This document shows positions 46,130-53,341 of a stretch of 64,000 bases of DNA, piece after piece. Origin of the DNA: Bacteroidota bacterium (lineage in GTDB: Bacteria > Bacteroidota > Bacteroidia > Chitinophagales > LD1); the NCBI GenBank assembly GCA_018267365.1, contig JAFDYQ010000007.1:108221-172220 (forward strand), given 5' to 3'. The notes below the pieces were generated by a model, which made no database searches, was not told the DNA's origin, and worked only from the letters and a program-made list of their open reading frames with translations. A program made the translations under genes and the position numbers. Each line of letters begins with the position of its first letter. Positions within the stretch are counted from its first letter, which is position 1.

Positions 46130-46222
46130 AGCCGCTAAAGTAATGAAATCGGTCAGATGCAAAATGCGATGCTGCGGATTGACCCAAAGAGGGTTATCTT
46201 GCAGCCGAAAAGCAAAAAGATC

Positions 46223-46555
46223 ATGGCTGAATTCATACTCCTTATACGCGAAGACCTGACACGCTATCCTATTCCAGAGGAACAGCTAAAGTCCCTCATA
46301 GCGCAACACACCGCATGGGCCCGGGATCTGTCTGAGAAGGGCATTTTCCGCAATGGTTATGGCATAGGTGATCAGGGTGTCCTACTCGCTCAGGTAGATG
46401 ATGAGATACAAGCACTACCGATACAGGATGCTAAACACGGTATTGGTGGTTTTTATATCATAGAGGCGGAGGACCTGGAGGCAGCCATAGAGATCGGACG
46501 TGGCTGCCCGACCTTCAAAGATGGTGATCAACTCGAGGTTCGCCCACTGATGTAA
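46223..46555 (+). CDS. YCII-related-domain protein
   Basis: A 110-residue protein from the ATG at 46223. FILLIREDLTRYPIPEEQLKSLIAQHTAWARDLSEKGIF and GFYIIEAEDLEAAIEIGRGCP match the YCII/DGPF fold, a ferredoxin-like fold whose enzymatic role is mostly unproven. It ends 13 bases before mnmE on the same strand. Confidence 0.85.
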   Translation: MAEFILLIREDLTRYPIPEEQLKSLIAQHTAWARDLSEKGIFRNGYGIGDQGVLLAQVDDEIQALPIQDAKHGIGGFYIIEAEDLEAAIEIGRGCPTFKDGDQLEVRPLM

Positions 46556-46568
46556 ATTTGGGATAGAG

Positions 46569-47936
46569 ATGAGGCAAGGTGATACTATAGTAGCCCCCGC
46601 TACTGCGCAGGGTGTAGGAGCCATCGGAGTGATACGGCTATCAGGGCCAGAGGCTATCGCCATCGTACAGCAGGTCTGGCGCGGGCGTGATCTGACACAG
46701 CAGCCATCACACACTATCCATTACGGACATATTGTAGAGGCAGGCCGGGAGTTGGATGAGGTGATGGTCAGTATTTTCCGTGCGCCGAAATCATTTACTA
46801 CTGAGAATGTGGTCGAGATATCCTGTCACGGTTCGCCCTATATCATGGAGCAGATATTGCGGCTCCTGATAGCCACAGGGGCGCGCATGGCAGACGCGGG
46901 TGAGTTTACTCTGCGTGCTTTTATGAATGGCCGTATCGGTCTCTCCCAGGCAGAGGCGGTAGCAGATCTGATAGCCTCAGACTCTGCAGCGGCGCACGAG
47001 CTCGCCATCAAGCAGATCCGTGGCGGCTTTGCGCATCAGATCAAAGAGCTGCGTGCTCAACTGGTCAATTTTGCTTCTCTTATAGAACTGGAACTGGACT
47101 TCAGCGAGGAGGATGTAGAGTTTGTGCAGCGCGATCAGCTGGTCAGTATCATACACCGTATACAGGCTGTGCTGCGGCCACTGATAGACTCTTTTAAGTA
47201 TGGCAACGTGATCAAAAATGGCGTGCCGGTGGCTATAGTAGGCAAGCCCAATGCAGGCAAATCCACTCTGCTCAACGCCCTGCTCAATGAGGAGCGCGCC
47301 ATCGTAAGCCACATAGCCGGTACCACGCGCGATACTATAGAGGAGGTGCTGCATATAGATGGTATAGCCTACCGCCTGATAGATACGGCAGGCCTGCGCC
47401 AGACAGAGGACGTGATAGAGCAGATAGGCGTAGAGCGCAGCTATGGCAAGATCAAAGAAGCATCTATCCTGATATATATGACGGATGCGAGTCTGATCAC
47501 AGATATGCGGGATCTAGCTCGTGAGATGGATGCTGCCGCCTCGTTTGATGTGCCCTATCTGCTCATCGCCAATAAGAGCGATCTCTGCAGCGACAGTGTA
47601 AAAGAAACGCTGGGAGATATGGAACACGTAGTACTGATGAGTGCCAAGAATAACAGCGGTATAGATACTCTTAAAAGTAAGCTGAGTGCAATGGTCCAGT
47701 CACAGCGCGTCACCCCACCGGACATGACCATAGCCAATATTCGCCATTATGAAGCCCTGCGCCATGCAAATGACACGCTAGACGCGGTGCTGGAAGCTAT
47801 AGACCATCAGGTCACTACCGATCTGGTAGCACTGGAGCTGAAGCTCGCTCTGGCCTACCTCGGCGAGATCAGCGGTGAGGTGACCAATGATGAGATACTA
47901 GGCAATATCTTTAGCAAGTTCTGTATCGGAAAGTAA
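46569..47936 (+). CDS. mnmE: tRNA modification GTPase MnmE
   Basis: A 455-residue GTPase that, with MnmG, adds the aminomethyl-type group to wobble U34 of several tRNAs. DTIVAPATAQGVGAIGVIRLSGP opens the formyl-THF-binding domain, GKPNAGKST (about 224-232) is the G1 loop, DTAGLR is G3, NKSD is G4, and the protein ends in the conserved FCIGK. The last 18 coding bases plus stop and one further base form attL of the island that follows. The gene remains intact because the element carries the same bases. Confidence 0.97.
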   Translation: MRQGDTIVAPATAQGVGAIGVIRLSGPEAIAIVQQVWRGRDLTQQPSHTIHYGHIVEAGRELDEVMVSIFRAPKSFTTENVVEISCHGSPYIMEQILRLLIATGARMADAGEFTLRAFMNGRIGLSQAEAVADLIASDSAAAHELAIKQIRGGFAHQIKELRAQLVNFASLIELELDFSEEDVEFVQRDQLVSIIHRIQAVLRPLIDSFKYGNVIKNGVPVAIVGKPNAGKSTLLNALLNEERAIVSHIAGTTRDTIEEVLHIDGIAYRLIDTAGLRQTEDVIEQIGVERSYGKIKEASILIYMTDASLITDMRDLAREMDAAASFDVPYLLIANKSDLCSDSVKETLGDMEHVVLMSAKNNSGIDTLKSKLSAMVQSQRVTPPDMTIANIRHYEALRHANDTLDAVLEAIDHQVTTDLVALELKLALAYLGEISGEVTNDEILGNIFSKFCIGK

Positions 47937-47937
47937 C
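47919..47937 (+). mobile_element. attL of the mnmE-integrated element
   Basis: TTCTGTATCGGAAAGTAAC, encoding the end FCIGK-stop of MnmE, is repeated exactly at 63504-63522. SGI1 of Salmonella uses the same 3' end of mnmE (thdF) as its target. Confidence 0.9.
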
Positions 47938-47978
47938 CGAACAAAACAAACCACTATCATTTTATAGAAATCCTGCTG

Positions 47979-48012
47979 AAACCCTTACACAGTCTTCATT
48001 GTAAGGGTTTTT
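47979..48012 (+). terminator. Terminator after mnmE, inside the element
   Basis: AAACCCTTACA and TGTAAGGGTTTTT form an 11-pair stem around CAGTCTTCAT, with a T run. It lies on the element side of attL, so the element supplies the end of the mnmE transcript. Confidence 0.8.
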
Positions 48013-48057
48013 AACTATTTGCTTTTTTCGTTTTGATATTGGTTTATTAAGTAAGTG

Positions 48058-48106
48058 TTTGTACCTTAGTTGTACCTCAGGGATGAGGTACAAGGATTTG
48101 TACCTC
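48058..48106. repeat. TTGTACCTCA boxes, putative arm sites or operators
   Basis: TTTGTACCTTA at 48058, GTTGTACCTCA at 48069, the inverse TGAGGTACAAG at 48084 and TTTGTACCTCA at 48097 cluster upstream of the HTH/integrase pair. Two more TTTGTACCC boxes lie at the other end of the element (63446-63467). Confidence 0.6.
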
Positions 48107-48192
48107 AAAAATCCTAAAAGGCGAAATAAAGTCACTTAAAGACACTTATTGACTTTAAAGGATGCTTATTGCCGAGTGAATTAAAAAACGAA

Positions 48193-48549
48193 ATGAAAAT
48201 TCTTAGAGTTTGTCAGCATTGCGGAAAGGATTTTATAGCCCAAAGGACTACTACTCAGAGCTGCTCCGATCACTGCGCCAAAATGTACTATAAGACCAAA
48301 AAGCGCAATGAGAAGATCGCAATCAGCAATAAAGAAACTCTCATCATTAAGGCCAAACCTTTGGAGGAAATAAAGTCTAAAGATTTTCTCACTGTCAAAG
48401 ACGCGGCAAAGCTGCTTAATTGCTCCGTTCGCACCCTATACCGACTAATTGACAATGGCACCATAAGAGCGGTGAACCTCTCTGAGAGGAAAATTACAAT
48501 CAAACGTGCTGATATTGACGTGCTCTTTACTCTACCTCAAACCATATGA
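48193..48549 (+). CDS. Zinc-finger plus MerR/Xis-type HTH protein, likely excisionase
   Basis: About 118 residues from the ATG at 48193; an in-frame TTG 8 codons upstream is less likely. CQHCGKDFIAQRTTTQSCSDHC is a four-Cys zinc-finger-like segment, and DFLTVKDAAKLLNCSVRTLYRLIDNGTIRAVNLSERKITIKRADID is an excisionase-type HTH. Its stop overlaps the integrase start (ATGA), so the two are co-translated. It probably controls excision and binds the boxes just upstream. Confidence 0.8.
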   Translation: MKILRVCQHCGKDFIAQRTTTQSCSDHCAKMYYKTKKRNEKIAISNKETLIIKAKPLEEIKSKDFLTVKDAAKLLNCSVRTLYRLIDNGTIRAVNLSERKITIKRADIDVLFTLPQTI

Positions 48550-49787
48550 CCATGATAAAAGTAACCCTCAGGCAAAAACCGATCACAGGACACCGGCAGG
48601 CCTTGTACCTGGATTTTTACCCTCCGATCACTGACCCGGAGACTGGCCAGAAGACCCGGAGGCAGTTCCTCAATATGTACCTGCATGATGAGGTAGAGCA
48701 TATGGAGGAGCATTATACAGATGACAATGGCAAACCTCAGCGCCGGTTTGTGCAGGTGCAGGATAAGAAAGGGAGGCCGAAGGCTGCCAAACTCACCTTT
48801 ATAGAAAAGCAGCATAACAAGGAGACCCGGCAGATAGCAGAGCAGATCAGGCAGCGCCGGGACAATGAGGTAAACAAACCAGAGGTATATACAGCCTATG
48901 AGCAGCAGCGTCTGAAGCAGCAGACCAAAGGACAGCGCTCTTTTGTCGAATATTTTAAAGCACTCACTGACAAACGCAAGGCCTCTAACCATGACAACTG
49001 GGTATCTGCCTATAACTACCTGGAGCGCTTCACTGGTGGGCAGCTCACTTTTGCTGAGGTCGATGAGGCGTTTTGCAATGAGTTTAAAGAGTATCTGCTT
49101 ACCAGCCCCAGCAGCAAGAGCACGGATAAACCCATATCGCAAAACTCTGCTGTATCCTATTTCAATAAGTTCAAGGCTGCCTTGTCTCAGGCATTCAAAG
49201 ACGGCTATCTGTCAGAAGACCTCAATAGCCGGGTAGATGCTATCAAACCCACAGAAACACAAAGATTTTTCCTAAGTCTGGAGGAGCTAAATAAACTAGC
49301 CCAGACACCCTGCCAGGATGAAATGCTGAAAAGGGCTGCCCTGTTTTCTGCTCTGACCGGATTGCGCTTCTCTGACATACAGAAGCTGGCTTGGCATGAG
49401 GTAGAGCACTCAAAGGCTGAAGGCTACACGCTGCATTTTCGCCAAAAGAAAACCCAAGGGGTAGAGGTGCTGCCTATATCGGATCAGGCCTTTGAGCTAC
49501 TGGGCCAGAGAGGCAAACCACATGAGGCTGTATTTCCGGGCCTGACCTATTCTGCCTATGGCAATAGGCATTTATACCAATGGATAGGCGCTGCCGGTAT
49601 TACTAAGAACATTACCTTCCACTGCTTTAGACATACATTCGCAACGCTACAGATAAGCGCCGGTACAGATATCTATACCGTGTCAAAGATGCTGGGACAT
49701 AGAGAGCTGAAGACAACACAGATATACGCTAAAGTGATCGATCAGGCTAAACGGGAGGCCGCTAATCGGATATCTCTGAACCTATAG
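48546..49787 (+). CDS. Tyrosine recombinase / integrase of the mnmE element
   Basis: A 413-residue integrase with arm-binding N-terminus, SAM-like core-binding domain (about 130-235) and catalytic domain. TGLRFSD (Arg near 275), HCFRHTFA (His-x-x-Arg near 358) and LGHRELKTTQIYAKV with the nucleophilic Tyr near 391 are complete. A Met two codons downstream is an alternative start. It differs from the ssrA-side integrase by keeping the first catalytic Arg. Confidence 0.94.
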   Translation: MTMIKVTLRQKPITGHRQALYLDFYPPITDPETGQKTRRQFLNMYLHDEVEHMEEHYTDDNGKPQRRFVQVQDKKGRPKAAKLTFIEKQHNKETRQIAEQIRQRRDNEVNKPEVYTAYEQQRLKQQTKGQRSFVEYFKALTDKRKASNHDNWVSAYNYLERFTGGQLTFAEVDEAFCNEFKEYLLTSPSSKSTDKPISQNSAVSYFNKFKAALSQAFKDGYLSEDLNSRVDAIKPTETQRFFLSLEELNKLAQTPCQDEMLKRAALFSALTGLRFSDIQKLAWHEVEHSKAEGYTLHFRQKKTQGVEVLPISDQAFELLGQRGKPHEAVFPGLTYSAYGNRHLYQWIGAAGITKNITFHCFRHTFATLQISAGTDIYTVSKMLGHRELKTTQIYAKVIDQAKREAANRISLNL

Positions 49788-49790
49788 ATA

Positions 49791-50228
49791 TCAGGAGACA
49801 CCGATCTCCTCACAAAACCTTGTTATATACTGGGAGTCAGGAAGTTTTCCGGTAATAAGCTTATAGTTTGTGATAGCGTGATTTATTAAGTTCTTGCAAT
49901 CTATGTGGATGTCTGACAGATCTAACTGATATCCCTTTTCTGAATGCTTGAGGCGATTACGGAGATAATTCCTGGACCGCTTGTATTCACTGTAGGGTAT
50001 GTCAAATATACTTTCCATAATCCCTGCCTCTAAATTGAATGCTGTATGTGTATTGGTATCGCCTTTTTGCCGTCCTAGCTGCCTACTACTGAGGTCCTGA
50101 GCCATATCATCCAGGATGCCTTCAGCAGCTCCTGCCAGTGTCAAAGCGCAGACATAATCCTGTTGCAAGAATAGCTCACAGCTTTTTTCTAGCTGGATCA
50201 GGGAGATTGATATCTGCGAATGAACCAC
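49791..50228 (-). CDS. Small HEPN-like protein, last gene of the defence operon
   Basis: A 145-residue helical protein. LTLAGAAEGILDDMAQ and RNYLRNRLKHSEKG suggest a HEPN fold; RNRLKH (Arg90-Asn91 ... His95) fits the R-(N/D/H)-x3-5-H motif of HEPN ribonucleases. Base composition is near that of the island backbone (30 of 60 G+C in 50041-50100), unlike the AT-rich HNH gene just upstream. Its stop lies 1 base from the convergent integrase region and it begins 4 bases after the HNH stop. HEPN assignment is inference from motif and helical pattern; a role as an abortive-infection RNase or as a regulatory subunit are both open. Confidence 0.6.
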   Translation of the reverse strand: MVHSQISISLIQLEKSCELFLQQDYVCALTLAGAAEGILDDMAQDLSSRQLGRQKGDTNTHTAFNLEAGIMESIFDIPYSEYKRSRNYLRNRLKHSEKGYQLDLSDIHIDCKNLINHAITNYKLITGKLPDSQYITRFCEEIGVS

Positions 50229-50232
50229 TGGA

Positions 50233-51357
50233 TTATTGCTTCGAGATGGCCTTCATCTTTTTGTAAATGTCACTGCTGAGCTTGGCTAAAGGTCGTTTGT
50301 TAAAGTCCTCAGTTTTGTAATAATTATTGAAGTAGAACCTATAAAATTCAGCCTCGTCCGCTCCAACTGCTTTTATTAGATCAATTATAGACTTTGAGTA
50401 ATATTTATTGTTTTTATCGAACTTGTCGTAAACATCTTTAACCGTGTCTGAATGCGTAGCGTAGATTTCTTTAAGTTTAAAAACCTTGATACTTCCGGTG
50501 TTAATTTCATTTGCTTTACCTAATAATCTCTGATAATTGGCGTTACTCTCTTGAATCTTCACTTCGAGTTTAGGTGCAAACGCAATTTCATCAGTCTTAC
50601 TGTTCCTAGCGATCTTTAAATCAAAGTCAAATACTGCGTCATCTCCCATTTCATTAATATAGGGATGTAAGTGTGTATCTATATCGAATGGAATAGAACC
50701 TTTAAGGTTAGAATTACATATATAACAAGATGGGATTAGATTATAAAAGCTAATAGCTAAAAGCGGATAAGTGGCTTTATCAAAAAAATGGTCGAAAGTG
50801 GGTCCAATGGTCCTGTCATTAGCTGGGCCTACATTCGTTATAAAATTCCTATTACAGTAAGGACAAACTGTTAATTCTAGTTTTTTGAAGGCTGGGTTAA
50901 TGAAGTCATTATAATATCCCGTATAATCAAAGAGGTAGCTATACAGGTAATGATCGACTCCAATTGTTATTCTACGTTCCAAAGTCGAACTTAATCTCTT
51001 AAGTTCGTGAGGTTTTGAGGATATAACTTGTCTTAGTAGATTGATATCATCAAAAACTCTCACTTCATGTTCAATGATTTGCAAATTAGCTAAGAGAATT
51101 GCGTGATTGGCTGTAATGTAGTTTAGCAATTCCTGTGTCTTCGAAATTTTTAAACTACCGTCATTTACTAGAACTTTACAAGCGCGAGCGTACTTTTGAA
51201 TTTTGCCACCTAAATGCCTTTGCTCGATATTATTAGTTGTATGTAATAATTGTAAGAAGTCTCTGATTCCGTTGATTCGAGTAGCTATCTCAGCTAGGAC
51301 GTCCGAGGTGTAGAGATTTGAAATTTGATCTATGTTCTTATGAGTTATCTTTATCAT
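50233..51357 (-). CDS. HNH endonuclease, PtuB-like
   Basis: A 374-residue protein. CPYCNRNF (about 162-169), FDHFFDK (about 187) and LIPSCYICNSNLKGS (about 205-219) give a C-x2-C ... D-H ... N ... C-x2-C pattern: a zinc-stabilised HNH nuclease. The N-terminal 160 residues are helical. The start lies 20 bases inside the end of the upstream ATPase gene, so translation is coupled. ATPase plus HNH is the layout of the Septu anti-phage system (PtuA/PtuB). Strongly AT-rich (20 of 60 G+C in 50881-50940). Confidence 0.78.
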   Translation of the reverse strand: MIKITHKNIDQISNLYTSDVLAEIATRINGIRDFLQLLHTTNNIEQRHLGGKIQKYARACKVLVNDGSLKISKTQELLNYITANHAILLANLQIIEHEVRVFDDINLLRQVISSKPHELKRLSSTLERRITIGVDHYLYSYLFDYTGYYNDFINPAFKKLELTVCPYCNRNFITNVGPANDRTIGPTFDHFFDKATYPLLAISFYNLIPSCYICNSNLKGSIPFDIDTHLHPYINEMGDDAVFDFDLKIARNSKTDEIAFAPKLEVKIQESNANYQRLLGKANEINTGSIKVFKLKEIYATHSDTVKDVYDKFDKNNKYYSKSIIDLIKAVGADEAEFYRFYFNNYYKTEDFNKRPLAKLSSDIYKKMKAISKQ

Positions 51358-53332
51358 AAGTGCCTAATTCATTTTCGAGGATTTTAATTTGATTCTTCAT
51401 CTCACTTATCTGGGATCTTATTTGTTGGTCGCGAGGCACAGGACCCGAATGTATTTTATCCTCATACATTTCTTTAAGTTTAGTTCTTAAAAAAGGCTCT
51501 CCAATAATACCTATGTGTCTTTCAATTTCCGGATTGCCTTTGCTCTCTGGTTCTAATTCATCTATCGCCTTAATGAGATCTTTAATCTTTCCTTTAGCCC
51601 ACAATCCCATAAACCCATTTTGCATGAAGAAGTCGTTAGCCAACAGCTCATGAATATTTGCACCAAAAGATTCGGAAGGCAATTCCTTACTAAACGCATA
51701 CTTACTCTTTGCCTCTATATCAAGGCAAAGAATATTTGCTTTGGGGATATCAGACAAAAGAAAAGGGGAGTGAGTGATAAAAATGCAGTTGATTGCCCGA
51801 ATGTTGGGTAATTTGAGGCGTGAAATATCAGTTATAAAGTCATTAATAAATTCACGCTGCAAGGCAGGGTGGTAATACAATTCAATCTCATCGAAAACAA
51901 TATTTATATGTTCATATCGGTTATACTGCTCTCCGCTTTTGACTGAATTAAGATTGATAAGATGATATATGTAAGTGGCGGAACTAAATGCTTTTTGCTT
52001 CTCACCAGAGCTTAACGCATTAAATCGACCACCTTCTTCAAATGTAAGATCAAAATCAAAGAAGGACGGAGGGATGTAATTTATTAGTTCGCCCTTAACA
52101 ACTTGCTTATTAAGAGCTTCTGAAAATCTACCGATTTGAACCCTTCTTCCAATATAATAACGATAAAATTTAATGTTAATAGCAAAATTTATTGCTTGTC
52201 GAAGCTTAAACGTTATATGACTCTCATCAGTCTTTAGTTTTCGCAAGAACGCTTTAAACAGTTTTATGTCAATTAGGATTTTTCGATTTTTTTTCTTGAG
52301 ACTAATGTCATCGTCAAGACCAAGAAAGGCAAAGTCTTTGGTTCGATAAGGCTTATATCTTCTTTTGATGCTGACAACCTTTTTTAAAATGTATTTATAA
52401 GCTAACTCCAAATTTTTATCTTTTGTTTTATAAGAGCTCGGTGGAGTAACTTTACCAATAATTTTAAACACGAGATCAAGTAATTCACTTTTCTTCTCTT
52501 TAAGGGCAGCTTCTATAGGTTTTTCTATTTCCCTGAATTTAACCTTTCGAGAGTTCAGAGTAAATATGATTTCTTTTACTGTCTTGTTGTCAGTAATCTG
52601 TCTCTGTCCTGAATTCTCCTTTGCGGTTAAGAGATTTGTAATTAACCTAGATCGAGTTAAATACTCCTCGTTATTAATGTCGATTATACCTTCTCTCCGA
52701 AATGGATTTAACACAACAGGAGTTTGGTAACCGTCGTTTTTATGAAATACAGATTTCACCCATTTGCCCAAATACTTGGAATTTAACGCGTAATGAGAAT
52801 AGTTAATAGCAAGCACGTAAAACAAATCACTGTGTGCTGGTACTGGTATCTTTATAAAGGAATTATCTGTTGATGCTTGTTTATAGTACTCAATACTAGT
52901 TCCAAGGATTATAACCTTATAGTAGGTCTCATCCTTAAGATAGAACAGTTGAAGTTTCGCCGTTTTTATAGGACGTATAAGTTCTCCATCATCATCTCTT
53001 TTAGGGAGTGTCTTCAAATCATAGGCTATATTGTATATGCCAGCAAAAAGAAGCTCGGCTATACTACTCTTGCCTGTTCCATTTTTTCCGACAATGGCAC
53101 AAATATTTAGCTTAGGGATGGATTTAGGAGAAACGGCATATAAATTCTCTGGGATCTTTTCTTTAGATTGAATTCGTTTTACGTCCTTGGTTTTATCGTC
53201 ATTTTCAAATGTGAATTCGTAATCTTGATACAATTGATAGACTTCATTAGACTTTAATACCCTGCGAAGGCTAGTATTGCACCCCGGAAGCGGTCTTATC
53301 GCCAGCAGTTTAAAATCTTTTATAGGTTCCAT
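51338..53332 (-). CDS. SMC/ABC-type ATPase, PtuA-like
   Basis: A 664-residue ATPase. GKNGTGKSS (about 82-90) is Walker A, LSSGEKQ (about 440) is the ABC signature, HINIVFDEIELYYHP (about 478-492) is Walker B, and FITHSPFLLSDIP holds the switch His. No long coiled coil is obvious; the 300-residue insert between motifs is Lys-rich. Overlap with the HNH gene and domain content suggest a Septu-like defence pair. Very AT-rich (13 of 60 G+C in 52381-52440), in contrast to the genes flanking the pair. Confidence 0.8.
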   Translation of the reverse strand: MEPIKDFKLLAIRPLPGCNTSLRRVLKSNEVYQLYQDYEFTFENDDKTKDVKRIQSKEKIPENLYAVSPKSIPKLNICAIVGKNGTGKSSIAELLFAGIYNIAYDLKTLPKRDDDGELIRPIKTAKLQLFYLKDETYYKVIILGTSIEYYKQASTDNSFIKIPVPAHSDLFYVLAINYSHYALNSKYLGKWVKSVFHKNDGYQTPVVLNPFRREGIIDINNEEYLTRSRLITNLLTAKENSGQRQITDNKTVKEIIFTLNSRKVKFREIEKPIEAALKEKKSELLDLVFKIIGKVTPPSSYKTKDKNLELAYKYILKKVVSIKRRYKPYRTKDFAFLGLDDDISLKKKNRKILIDIKLFKAFLRKLKTDESHITFKLRQAINFAINIKFYRYYIGRRVQIGRFSEALNKQVVKGELINYIPPSFFDFDLTFEEGGRFNALSSGEKQKAFSSATYIYHLINLNSVKSGEQYNRYEHINIVFDEIELYYHPALQREFINDFITDISRLKLPNIRAINCIFITHSPFLLSDIPKANILCLDIEAKSKYAFSKELPSESFGANIHELLANDFFMQNGFMGLWAKGKIKDLIKAIDELEPESKGNPEIERHIGIIGEPFLRTKLKEMYEDKIHSGPVPRDQQIRSQISEMKNQIKILENELGTYDKDNS

Positions 53333-53341
53333 ATTTAGTTG

